Positions 7,849 to 16,100 of a stretch of DNA of 64,000 bases are shown in pieces; the first letter of the stretch is position 1, and each line of letters begins with the position of its first letter. Source of the stretch: an uncultured Actinomycetes bacterium (lineage in GTDB: Bacteria > Actinomycetota > CADDZG01 > WHSQ01). The stretch lies in contig CALMBW010000018.1 in assembly GCA_937863385.1 (NCBI GenBank), forward strand, positions 186,001 to 250,000, read 5' to 3'. The notes beneath the pieces are model-generated. The model did not search any database. It saw only the letters and a list, made by a program, of their open reading frames with translations, and was not told the DNA's origin. A program made the position numbers and the translations under genes.

Positions 7849-9159
7849 GTGAAGACCACTACCAAGCAGCAATACGGGGACATCGAACTAGGGAAGAGGC
7901 TGCGCAAGCTACGTCTCGCACGCGGGCTCACCCAGGCAGATCTGGCCGAGCCGAAGTACACCCACGCTCATGTCAGCACGATCGAGGCTGGCCGGCGTAT
8001 GCCGTCGGAGGACGCGCTGGAGTTCTTCGCCCAGAAGCTAGGGGTCGACAGCGATGAACTCGCCACGGGCAGACCAGCGGGGGTGGCGGCAGAGCTACGT
8101 GTCAGGGTCGAACAAGCTCGGGCAGGCATCAGTGAAGGTCATCTTGATGCAGCGAAGAAGTCGACCCAGTCTGTGATCAAGGAGGCACGCGAGTTCCGCC
8201 TGCCGCGCGTCGAAGCTCGTGCTCATGAGGTCTTGGCATTAGCACTAGAGCGATCCGGAGACTTCGAAGGAGCTGTCCGGAGCTACGAGAAAGCAGTAGG
8301 GATTCTCAAGAGTGAGGCTCCCACCGCATGGGCAGGCGCGATCGCCGGACAGCTGCGCTGCCTAGACCAGCAACAAGACCCTCACCAAGCGATCTTCATC
8401 GGAGAGAACTACCTGGAGAGACTGAAACAAACCCGCATGTCCTCCCCCGCTGCGCTTCTCCGAGTCACCACCGCTCTGATCCTCCCCTACCTCCATAGTG
8501 GATCCCTGGTCCGTGCACGGGAGAGCGCAGACCGTTGCCAGCAGCTCATCCCAAGAGTGAATGACCCCTTCAACCTGGCGGTGAGCTACGTCAACATCGC
8601 AGCGGTTCAACTGGAACGTGGCCTTCACGCGGACGCCAACATCTCACTGGCCAAGGCCGAGGAGCTGTTCGAAACACAAGATCTGACCAGTGAAGCGGGG
8701 ATGGCCTTGTTGGCCCGTGGTGTGAACCTCGCGCGCGACGGCAAGGATGAGGCGAAGTCGGTCCTCGAAAGAGCTTCCTCAGCGCTCGCCAAAGCAGGGC
8801 ATCGAGTGCAACAGTCACTCGCCGAGCTGGAGCTGGGGCGTCTCGAGCGACTAGCCGGACAGTTTCAAAATGCCGTCGTCAGGATCGAACAAGCACTTCG
8901 TCTCCTGGCTCCCGGCGCACAACCTCGACTCGAGGCTTGGGGTCGGCGCGAGCTTGGGCTCGCTCTCGCAGCTATCAAAGACAAGAGGGCTGAGAAAGAG
9001 CTGGGCAAAGCGATCGAGCTCTACCGATCTCAAAAACTGCACCAAGAAGTGGCTCGAACCTACGTCACGATGGCCAGGCTGCATCCCGCCACCAGCAAGC
9101 TTCGGCTGAAAGCCTTGGAGCAGGCTGCCGATGCGATCGAGCAGGTTACAGACCTCTAG
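7849..9159 (+). CDS. XRE-family regulator with TPR domain
   Basis: A 436-residue protein. Residues 13-70 form an XRE/Cro helix-turn-helix (LGKRLRKLRLARGLTQADLA, then HVSTIEAGRRMPSEDALEFF). The rest is alpha-helical, with repeating TPR-like helices such as ARAHEVLALALERSGDFEGA and later pairs up to about residue 425. This architecture, a DNA-binding head on a TPR sensor, is shared by many peptide- or ligand-responsive regulators. The GTG at 7849 has no strong binding site, so translation may be from a near-leaderless mRNA. It is divergent from the DUF5317 unit and precedes the synthetase/MccF cluster on the other strand; control of that cluster is possible but not shown. Confidence 0.8.
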   Translation: MKTTTKQQYGDIELGKRLRKLRLARGLTQADLAEPKYTHAHVSTIEAGRRMPSEDALEFFAQKLGVDSDELATGRPAGVAAELRVRVEQARAGISEGHLDAAKKSTQSVIKEAREFRLPRVEARAHEVLALALERSGDFEGAVRSYEKAVGILKSEAPTAWAGAIAGQLRCLDQQQDPHQAIFIGENYLERLKQTRMSSPAALLRVTTALILPYLHSGSLVRARESADRCQQLIPRVNDPFNLAVSYVNIAAVQLERGLHADANISLAKAEELFETQDLTSEAGMALLARGVNLARDGKDEAKSVLERASSALAKAGHRVQQSLAELELGRLERLAGQFQNAVVRIEQALRLLAPGAQPRLEAWGRRELGLALAAIKDKRAEKELGKAIELYRSQKLHQEVARTYVTMARLHPATSKLRLKALEQAADAIEQVTDL

Positions 9160-9466
9160 TCCGAGTTTCTAAGTCCTCCCCTGGAAAACAATCCGTGCGT
9201 TCGTCGGCGCCGGCCTAGGCTCTGGACAGCCGACCAGACCGTGATGGGCGATTGGAGCCTCCTCGCAACGGTCGCGCTTTCCAGCGTGCCAAGGACATCG
9301 TCGAGTTGGCGGGCCGTCACTGGCCCCTGGTCACCTGCGCGAGCCCTATGCAAGCCGAGGCCGTGAATCCTTGGAGACCAGGCTCAGTTTGCTCCAAGAG
9401 CGCACCTGCCACTCCCCTAGGGCACGGTGAAACATCCGATTTGAAAACCGAAACTTATTCCCCAAC
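9160..9466. other. Intergenic, no gene recognised
   Basis: About 300 bases between two convergent genes. One plus-strand frame around 9240-9370 reads RAFQRAKDIVELAGRHWP, which is protein-like, but it has no clear start and is too short to name. It could be a gene remnant. No strong terminator hairpin followed by a T run was found. Confidence 0.3.
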
Positions 9467-10681
9467 CTAGAGTCCCACCTCCCGACGTCGAAATCTTCGC
9501 AGGCTCGGTACGAGCGAAAGTGCAACCACGATAAGAATTGCATTCGCCGCGGCCGCCCCAAGCAATATGGGCAGGGTTCCAACAGACTCGGATAGCGTCC
9601 CTGACAAGGCTAAACCGACGGGTAGCATCAGCACCGATCCCATCCAATCGTAGGAACTTACCCGCGAGATAGATCGGCTCGGCACGTTCTCTTGCATCGT
9701 TGTGAACCACATCGCTAAGCCAAAGCTCAATCCAACACCAGATAAGCCAGCTGAAAGAGCAATCATCGCCACTGAAGCTTCCGATGCTAGGAGAGCAAGC
9801 TTAAGCGATTCAGGAAGAAGGAGCAGGTACATCCACAGCAACATACGTTTGGGCTGGAATCTCATGGCAAGGAGTGCTCCGCAAACAGAGCCTAGACCCC
9901 ACGTTGCTGAGATAAGAGCCCACGAGGCGGCCCCACCAAGAGCTCGCTCTGAGACCACTGGCCCCAGTACGAGGAATGGGGCAAGAACGAGTAGGTGCCA
10001 GAGAGAAAAGACTATGACGCTCGTCCATAACCACTGGCGCGAAATGAACTCCCTCCATCCTTCTCGCAGGTCAGCCATGAAGTTCCGGACCTCAACAGTT
10101 GCATCTGCGACAGCGGACTCCATCCGGCCAAGAAATGCCGCACTGACTAGGAATGTGACTCCATCCACGACAAGGCCCCATCCAGGGCCCACCGTAGCCA
10201 CTAGAATGCCGGCGCAAGCTGGTCCCACCACGTCTGTGAAATTCCTGCTGAACCCCAGCATCGCATTCGCCTTCTGAAGGTTCTCAGGGGATACTGTCAA
10301 AGGAACCAAACCAGTTTCCGCTGGTTGAAAGAAAGCCTGGGCTGTTCCGAAAACAAACTGGAGAACCATCAGATGCCATATCTCCGCCGCTCCAGAGATG
10401 ACGAACCCGCCCGATAACACCTGGCTGAATGCCCGAACCAAATCACTGCTAAGCATGACTCGCTGGCGCGGAAAGCGATCTGCAAACACGCCGCCCACCA
10501 ACAGAAAAACGACATAAGGAATAGCACCCGCAGCAAGAACAATGCCGACATCAGCAGCTGACCCACCAGATTCGAGAACCGCGAAGGTCAGCGCAAGGTG
10601 AACAACTCGGTCGCCGAAGGCCGAAATGCTCTGTCCCAGAAATAGAAGTCTAAATTCCCGCTCAGCCAATACCCCGCGCAC
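9467..10681 (-). CDS. MFS efflux transporter
   Basis: A 404-residue major facilitator superfamily protein with about 12 hydrophobic helices. The N-terminus (EREFRLLFLGQSISAFGDR) and the loop GGVFADRFPRQRVMLSSD carry the signature of the drug/siderophore exporter group related to EntS (MFS_3). Proton-driven export across the inner membrane is the expected activity. The GTG start has a weak binding site. It is the last gene on the minus strand after the synthetase/MccF cluster, separated by about 260 bases from the 79-residue ORF. An exporter in this position would fit release of a small-molecule product, but the substrate is unknown. Confidence 0.85.
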   Translation of the reverse strand: MRGVLAEREFRLLFLGQSISAFGDRVVHLALTFAVLESGGSAADVGIVLAAGAIPYVVFLLVGGVFADRFPRQRVMLSSDLVRAFSQVLSGGFVISGAAEIWHLMVLQFVFGTAQAFFQPAETGLVPLTVSPENLQKANAMLGFSRNFTDVVGPACAGILVATVGPGWGLVVDGVTFLVSAAFLGRMESAVADATVEVRNFMADLREGWREFISRQWLWTSVIVFSLWHLLVLAPFLVLGPVVSERALGGAASWALISATWGLGSVCGALLAMRFQPKRMLLWMYLLLLPESLKLALLASEASVAMIALSAGLSGVGLSFGLAMWFTTMQENVPSRSISRVSSYDWMGSVLMLPVGLALSGTLSESVGTLPILLGAAAANAILIVVALSLVPSLRRFRRREVGL

Positions 10682-10942
10682 GCCGGGAGACTATCCCCCG
10701 AACTTGGGAGATGCCGACCGCCGATGTACGTGGTCCGCGTCCCTGGGACTGGGCGCGCCAGCGCGGAAGGAGGAGAACCGGTCCTGCTTGAGGGACATGC
10801 GATAACGATTTTCAATCGAAGGAGTTGGCCCGAACTTCGGATCCACTCCTAAGATGCCCCTCGCTCAAGCGCAAAGATGATTTCCGAGCGTCTTGCCGAA
10901 AGCATCTCAGAATTAACACACCACGCTGAGCCGAAGCCGGTT

Positions 10943-11182
10943 CTACCCGATCAGAGCCTCTGAAAAGAGCTCTTCATTAGGAGACTTCCCGCCGTGGGGT
11001 TGACCCCATTTCGCGGTTGTGTTGAGGTCGGTCCTTTTCGGGTCTATTAGATGCGGATACAAGGAAAACCTATCGGGCCAATCCTCCTCCATCGTGACGT
11101 CACCGCGCGGGGTGACGCGCAGGGCGGATCTGACGGTTTTGCCTTCTTCGGAAGCCACCGGCCGCCTCGGTTGGTCGACCAT
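10943..11182 (-). CDS. 79-residue protein coupled to the MccF gene
   Basis: The ATG overlaps the TAA stop of the MccF-like gene (TAATG), and GGGAAG lies about six bases upstream, so translational coupling is strong evidence that this is expressed. The product is hydrophilic, without signal peptide or membrane helix, and contains DRFSLYPHLIDPKRTDLN in its middle and a GQPHGGKSPNEELF stretch near the end. I know of no family. Its position directly after an immunity-type peptidase in a cluster with three synthetase homologues makes it a candidate precursor or carrier peptide, or a small accessory subunit. Those roles are inference from context alone. Confidence 0.6.
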   Translation of the reverse strand: MVDQPRRPVASEEGKTVRSALRVTPRGDVTMEEDWPDRFSLYPHLIDPKRTDLNTTAKWGQPHGGKSPNEELFSEALIG

Positions 11183-12222
11183 TACGAAGCTTCCCTTATA
11201 TCCACAATCTCGAGGGTGCAGGACCGCCGTGTGCATGTGAGTTCACACTCAGCACCGATGGGAAGGGTGACCATAGGCTCGGTATGGCCGATATCAGCTC
11301 CAGCAACGATTGGAATATCTCGCGTAACCACCCGCTCCAGGATAACGTCGAAGTCGCTGAAACCACTGGGAGTGGCAGCGGGCCTGCTCACCTTGCCAAC
11401 AACCACGCCGGCTACCTCCTCGAAGACACCCGCCTGACGAAATTGTTCCAGCCTGGCCCAGTATTCGTCAGGCGCGATTGCCTCGGCCTCAAGACAGAGG
11501 ATCCCGTTTTCCGGTGGAACCCAGTAAGGCGTTCCGACAGTGAGGCCGAGGACGTGTAACGAGCCTCCCCAAAGGGCCCCTATCGCGGTGCCCTCTCGGA
11601 TAACCCGAAGTCCTTCCCCCCCTTCGACCGGATTCCGCCTTCTCACATCCCCGCTGTCCCACCAAAGCAACTCGTCCGTCCATTCTGGCGCTTCATCTAA
11701 CAATTGAACTTTCCTTGAGCTTGGTTCCCGGATCACGACCTGCTCGAATGATCGGACGGTATATTCCCATGGGGCTTCGAACTCCCCCCACTCAGACAGA
11801 ACCATGGGTCCATGGAAAGACACCGTCCCGCCCTGGAACGCGACGAGGTTGACAAGTGAAGTCAGGTCGCTGTACCCAATTATCGGTTTGAGCGAGGATG
11901 CCAAATACTCAATGTTCAGGTGGGGCAAGACCGGGAGCAAGCTCCACCCACCGACTGCGGCAAGGATCCCATCACACTGATCAATCAGCTCGTGTAGTTC
12001 GTTTGCCAATTCTTCAGGTGGTCTCGCCGACGTCCCTCCCAGCATCGTGCAGGATGGACCCAAAAGCGGAGTTAGACCGAGATCCGCAAGGGCTTGGACT
12101 CCACGCTTGAATCGCTTGGGGAAAAGAGCTGGAGCTGGTGAGCTGGGCGTCCATATACCTACTTGACCGCCTCGCTCGATCGGGAGGGGCCACTGGCAGC
12201 TTGACGTTCGGCGGCTGCTCAA
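11182..12222 (-). CDS. MccF-type S66 serine peptidase (aminoacyl-nucleotide hydrolase)
   Basis: A 346-residue protein of the S66 family (LD-carboxypeptidase/MccF). The nucleophile motif IIGYSDLTSL places Ser118, and the triad is completed by Glu245 (LCLEAE) and His313 (GHTEP), nearly the same spacing I recall for E. coli MccF (S118, E243, H311). Tryptophans at 181, 187 and 188 sit where MccF carries the aromatic loop that stacks on its substrate, favouring MccF over cell-wall LdcA. MccF cleaves the acyl-nucleotide bond of processed microcin C and similar aminoacyl-adenylate mimics, giving immunity. The TTG start overlaps the stop of the ProRS-like gene (TTGA), so the two are coupled. A cell-wall carboxypeptidase role cannot be fully excluded. 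Confidence 0.85.
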   Translation of the reverse strand: MSSRRTSSCQWPLPIERGGQVGIWTPSSPAPALFPKRFKRGVQALADLGLTPLLGPSCTMLGGTSARPPEELANELHELIDQCDGILAAVGGWSLLPVLPHLNIEYLASSLKPIIGYSDLTSLVNLVAFQGGTVSFHGPMVLSEWGEFEAPWEYTVRSFEQVVIREPSSRKVQLLDEAPEWTDELLWWDSGDVRRRNPVEGGEGLRVIREGTAIGALWGGSLHVLGLTVGTPYWVPPENGILCLEAEAIAPDEYWARLEQFRQAGVFEEVAGVVVGKVSRPAATPSGFSDFDVILERVVTRDIPIVAGADIGHTEPMVTLPIGAECELTCTRRSCTLEIVDIREAS

Positions 12223-13454
12223 CGAGGCGCCCTAAGAGAATCACTCTCTTCTCGAATGAACTCTTCGACGCGAGCGATCCACGACTCCTCCCGAACCACT
12301 AGGGTTACCGGTCGTTGCCCATGAGCGAATCGAACCTGCACTTGGTCATAGTCCGTTTCGCTGGGCCCCACAACCAGCCGCAATGGAATTCCGAAGAAGT
12401 CCGCAACCTCCATTCGTTGTGCCATCGTCGCTCTTGGTCGGTCGTCCCATGCGACCTTAGCTCCGGCCTTTTGCAGCTGTTTGTAGATGTCTTCCGCTAA
12501 ACTTGTTTCACGTTCCCCGAGGGGGCCTGCATGGATAACGACGCAATCAAACGGCCTAATCTCTTTTGGAAGGACGATTCCGCTCGGAGTTCTACCTTGC
12601 TCAACCATCGCGATCAGGAGACGCTGCATTCCCATGCCAAACGTGCCCATGAAGGGTGCTGACAGGGCATTCTCGCGATCAGCAACCTGCAGCCCGAGCT
12701 GAGCTACGGCGTCGTAGCGATACCCCATCGCCAATCCTCCCCATTTACGATTTGCTAGGTCGCCCGCCTGAAAATCCTCGCCACGTTTCGCGACAACAGT
12801 ATCCGCCAGGCGCCTATCTCCCCTCTCGTAGTCGAACAGCGCTTCGAAGGTCCCGGTCTCATCGTGCGTAACCACGTGCACATCCAGATGCAACGATTCC
12901 CAGAGAGAGACCAGGGTGTTCTTCACTTCTCTCGATGACCGCAAGAAGTCGTCATGACCCTCGTCGAAGGTCGCAATCAGACAACAGCCGAACTCTCGAT
13001 TCTGGTAGAGACCCTCTGTACGCCGTCGAAACCGGAAAATCGGCCGGAACTCGAAGACCTGCAGGGGCAATTGTCGGTGGCTCAAGGAACCACAGGATGC
13101 GAGATAAGCCAATAAGGGTTCTTCACTTGTCGGTGGGACGGCAAATTCTGCTGTAGGCGATCCAAGGCGCATCAACTCGTCTTCAAACTGTGCGAGCCAC
13201 CCTCCTTTCTCGAGCGTCGACACGCTGGCTATGAGCGGACCCGCCACTTCAAGGAAGCCCCTGGCTTCCAGGTGGCTCCGAACTGTTTGTTGGAGAAGCA
13301 TCATGATTCTCTGCCCAAGTGGGGACCACCAAGCGAACCCGGCGTCAACGAAACCAACCAATCCCGCCCTTTCAAGCAGCTGGTGGCTGGGGAGAGCCAA
13401 GGCGGACTTGAGGTCGAAGAGCTTCTGTGCGTGGGGGAGGTGAGCGAATCTCAT
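12219..13454 (-). CDS. Prolyl-tRNA synthetase paralogue without editing domain
   Basis: A 411-residue class II synthetase homologue closest in layout to ProRS: catalytic core (about 1-300) joined directly to an HGTP anticodon-binding domain (about 305-400), with no inserted YbaK-like editing domain. PPTSEEPLLA matches the ProRS TxE loop, and motif 3 reads MGTFGMGMQRLL with the key Arg. Motif 2 is unusual: the canonical FRxE is FRFR and the later LLRGREF is LYQNREF, so an acidic residue and an Arg used in ATP/amino-acid handling appear changed. The ATG follows GGGGAAG. It lies between a methyltransferase and the MccF gene in a tight operon, suggesting a specialised amino-acid activating or amide-forming role rather than protein synthesis. 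Confidence 0.8.
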   Translation of the reverse strand: MRFAHLPHAQKLFDLKSALALPSHQLLERAGLVGFVDAGFAWWSPLGQRIMMLLQQTVRSHLEARGFLEVAGPLIASVSTLEKGGWLAQFEDELMRLGSPTAEFAVPPTSEEPLLAYLASCGSLSHRQLPLQVFEFRPIFRFRRRTEGLYQNREFGCCLIATFDEGHDDFLRSSREVKNTLVSLWESLHLDVHVVTHDETGTFEALFDYERGDRRLADTVVAKRGEDFQAGDLANRKWGGLAMGYRYDAVAQLGLQVADRENALSAPFMGTFGMGMQRLLIAMVEQGRTPSGIVLPKEIRPFDCVVIHAGPLGERETSLAEDIYKQLQKAGAKVAWDDRPRATMAQRMEVADFFGIPLRLVVGPSETDYDQVQVRFAHGQRPVTLVVREESWIARVEEFIREESDSLRAPR

Positions 13455-13483
13455 TGGACTACTTCCCCACGATGACTAATGCC

Positions 13484-14332
13484 TCAAAAGACCCTGGAGC
13501 CCGTGAAGAGCTCCGGATCGAGGGGCTCTTTTTCCTTTCTCAGGATCACGATGGACCAACCCATGAGAGCCAAGTTGGCTCTGAACAATTGCATATAGTC
13601 TTGATAGGTGGACTCCAGCATCTCTTTCACGCCACCCTCAAGGCCGCGCAGATGAGCAGCGCTCAGCATCCTGGTGCAGTAGTCACTAACCTTCTGCGCC
13701 GGGATCGGGTGGAACCGAAAGTCGAGTTCGTCTAGGACCTCGAGACCTTCCGCGGAGTAGAAGCCGACGGCCTCATCGCGAAATCGGATTGGGATATCGA
13801 CCTGGATGGCATCTCGAACCCGATTCACGATGTCGTCGGGGGGTTGCTCGACATAGTACATAGGAACGGCACATATGTAGCCGTGAGACTTCACAACTCT
13901 TCGATACTCCGCAAAGGATCGCTCCCTGTCGTCGATCAATGAATCGACGTTGCCACAAAAGACGAGGTCGAAGTATCCGTCAGGGTACGGGATCTCTCTT
14001 GCATCTGCTTTGCGGAACTCGACATTTGCTAGTCCCTGCTCAGAGGCCCTTCTCGCGGCCTCTGCCAAACTCAATTCATTGATGTCGATCCCGACGACGC
14101 GACAACCCACCAGTTTGGCGAATTCCAATGCCGTGACTCCGGTACTCGTACCGATGTCCAGTACGACGCTACTTTCATTCAGGAAGCAGCGCGCTGCTGC
14201 TTCATAGATCGTCCTTTCCCCACCAGGTGGGCGATTGGTCTCACGAACAATAGAAATCAACTCGTTGTAGCTCATACGTGCAATGTCTTCCGCGACTAGG
14301 TTGTCTAGTCCGTCTAGCAGTTCATTCTTCAT
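13484..14332 (-). CDS. Class I SAM-dependent methyltransferase
   Basis: About 282 residues. The start at 14332 is set by GGGGGAG eight bases upstream; an ATG further out lacks this. Motif I reads VVLDIGTSTGVTALEFA (near residues 56-72), followed by VVGIDINELSLAEA and, later, DLVFCGNVDSLIDD, the usual Rossmann-fold SAM-binding pattern. A C-terminal extension of about 100 residues beyond the core may form a substrate lid. It is followed after about 29 bases by the ProRS-like gene, so it belongs to the same operon. A hairpin of six base pairs (14416-14430) lies in the upstream gap. The methyl acceptor is unknown. Confidence 0.8.
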   Translation of the reverse strand: MKNELLDGLDNLVAEDIARMSYNELISIVRETNRPPGGERTIYEAAARCFLNESSVVLDIGTSTGVTALEFAKLVGCRVVGIDINELSLAEAARRASEQGLANVEFRKADAREIPYPDGYFDLVFCGNVDSLIDDRERSFAEYRRVVKSHGYICAVPMYYVEQPPDDIVNRVRDAIQVDIPIRFRDEAVGFYSAEGLEVLDELDFRFHPIPAQKVSDYCTRMLSAAHLRGLEGGVKEMLESTYQDYMQLFRANLALMGWSIVILRKEKEPLDPELFTGSRVF

Positions 14333-14415
14333 AACCTGATCTCCCCCATCCATCGGCTTCGAAGCGTACTCAGCTTCGTCATCACGCTAGAAGCGCACTT
14401 TGATTCGAACTGACT

Positions 14416-14430
14416 GTCCTCCGAGAGGAC
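14416..14430. repeat. Short hairpin upstream of the methyltransferase gene
   Basis: GTCCTC, a three-base loop CGA, then GAGGAC form a perfect six-pair hairpin in the 214-base gap between the AsnRS-type gene and the methyltransferase gene. No T run follows on either strand, so terminator function is doubtful. Confidence 0.35.
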
Positions 14431-14546
14431 TGTCGAGTGCTCACGCCCACACGAGGCCGGCGCCGGTTCACTGTGATGCTCGCTCCTGCTTATTGAGGAA
14501 GAATTCCGGATATCCAGTGATCGTTGCTGATGAAACGGCTATCTCA

Positions 14547-15662
14547 CTAAGGCACGTTCGCTACACCGTTGTACCTGGGTAGGAGCTGGAGGTCTCTGAT
14601 GTCTCGGTGACCCATCACCCACATCAAGAATCGCTCCACGCCGAGGCCAAATCCAGAAGTCCGAAGTGGTCGGTGTTCCTTCAAATCTACGTACCACTTG
14701 TAATCAGCTTCGTTCACTCGGTGCAACGCCAATGCATCGCGAACATCTCGCCCTGTTTCGTGCCGCTCACCGCATCCAGCCACTTCCCCAATCCCAAGCA
14801 GTAAGTCTCCATTACGAGCCGACTCCCTAGTGGAGTTCCCGAAAGCCTGATAGAAGGGGACAGCAAGATGATCCCAGCCGGTCACCCAGACTATCGGACT
14901 CACTAGCCGCATCAACTCTTGTTCGCCCAACCTCGTAAGGTTGCGCCATCCTCCAGTGTCGTGAGTAATGAGCGATGGCTCATCATCGAGTATCTCCACC
15001 GCCTCATCGAACGAGATTCGGGGAATCCCGTCGAGGTTAGCGACTTCTTCAATGTGGCCGGTGCCCTCTGCATGCAACCGGAGCTGGACTTGGTGCCTGT
15101 CAACGATGGCATTGGCAAGATGGCGAACGTAGCTATCGACGATACCCATCACATCCTCGAGTGAACCAACAATCTCCGCCTCGCTGTGGAAGAATTGATT
15201 CAGATGTGATGTGTCGGCTTCCTCTCCTCGAAAACTGGGCATCAGGTAGTAGCACCCATCTTTCGAGAAGCGACAACCGTACTCAAGCATGAACTGCATG
15301 GAATCGGCTAGGTAGGTTTCGACACCGAAGAGGGTGATCTTGACTGGACTCGAATCGCTCCCCAATCCCATCGGGCTTGAGATCGATGACGTGGTGATAG
15401 GAAGATTCAGATATCGTGCGCCTCGGCTTCGCCAGAACATGGTTGTCTCAACCGCCACTGTGTCCTGGAGTTCCACGAGGAGCTGATACCAAGGATCATC
15501 GATGATCTGAAGGAACCTGCTTGGGCTTTCTCGCTCAGCTAGAAGTGTAGGGGTGCCCAGTCGGCCTTCCGGTGAACCTTCGTAGCTTTCAGTCAGGCCC
15601 GAAGCTACTTCCCGCGTGCTCGAATACCGACTTTCAGTCTGTTTGCTCAAGAAATCCTCCAT
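14547..15662 (-). CDS. AsnRS-type catalytic core without anticodon domain
   Basis: About 371 residues homologous to the class II catalytic domain of asparaginyl/aspartyl-tRNA synthetases. Motif 2 is intact (SFRGEEADTSHLNQFFHSEAE, the first 20 residues of which contain FRxE and the conserved His) and motif 3 is intact (GFGLGVERFLMWVMG). The N-terminal OB-fold that binds the anticodon is missing; the first 60 residues are unrelated and polar. Such truncated cores include archaeal AS-AR enzymes, which activate aspartate and pass it to ammonia instead of tRNA. Here the likely role is activation of an Asp/Asn-like acid for a small-molecule amide. The ATG at 15662 is about 10 bases downstream of a run of nine G. 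Confidence 0.8.
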   Translation of the reverse strand: MEDFLSKQTESRYSSTREVASGLTESYEGSPEGRLGTPTLLAERESPSRFLQIIDDPWYQLLVELQDTVAVETTMFWRSRGARYLNLPITTSSISSPMGLGSDSSPVKITLFGVETYLADSMQFMLEYGCRFSKDGCYYLMPSFRGEEADTSHLNQFFHSEAEIVGSLEDVMGIVDSYVRHLANAIVDRHQVQLRLHAEGTGHIEEVANLDGIPRISFDEAVEILDDEPSLITHDTGGWRNLTRLGEQELMRLVSPIVWVTGWDHLAVPFYQAFGNSTRESARNGDLLLGIGEVAGCGERHETGRDVRDALALHRVNEADYKWYVDLKEHRPLRTSGFGLGVERFLMWVMGHRDIRDLQLLPRYNGVANVP

Positions 15663-16100
15663 CACGCCAGAACCCCCCCCCTTGTAGGTTTGAGCATTAT
15701 GGGCGGTACTTAACATTCAGTCAAGGTCTCTGTTGATCCCTTAGAGAGTCGCCAGGACTCACCACAAACGAGAAGTCCGCACGTTCAGACGTGGAAACGC
15801 AACTGAACAAGCCCCATGGCGCCTATCAATGCGAGTATTAAGGGCTTGACCTGGATGCTGCCGAACAATGACCGGCCGCCACTAAGCTTGACGACGGTTC
15901 CGGCCAGGCGATGCCGAGGAGTCGGGTCCGGCCCGCCTTCAACTACGGGTGGGTCTTCTGGGTGGATAGTGTTGGCTCTCATCAGCAAAGGTTGCTGAGG
16001 TAGATGCTGTTCTACTTCGCGGTCCGGGCCACCGGATCCTTAGGTGATCTCCGAAGCGGCGTGCGGTTGACTTAATTCGTGTCGAGTTCGACCGTAAGAC
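15663..16100. other. Gap between ProRS and AsnRS-type genes
   Basis: About 440 bases. A minus-strand frame of up to 67 codons (15785-15988) ends with a hydrophobic segment (VKPLILALIGAMGLVQL), so it could be a small membrane protein, but its start lacks a binding site. The region is long enough to hold a leader or regulatory RNA for the downstream operon; I could not identify a T-box or other known riboswitch pattern. Confidence 0.3.

Noticed and set aside
10588-10815. 75-codon minus-strand frame overlapping the start of the MFS gene
   Set aside because: It overlaps the conserved MFS N-terminus in another frame and has no homology.
13427-13735. Plus-strand open frame across the methyltransferase/ProRS-like junction
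   Set aside because: It is antisense to two well-supported genes and lacks a binding site.
14400-14412. GATTCGAACTG, matching 11 bases of the tRNA-Gly T arm, as possible left att site
   Set aside because: Identity stops after 11 bases and covers only the part shared by most tRNAs, so it is not a convincing att copy.
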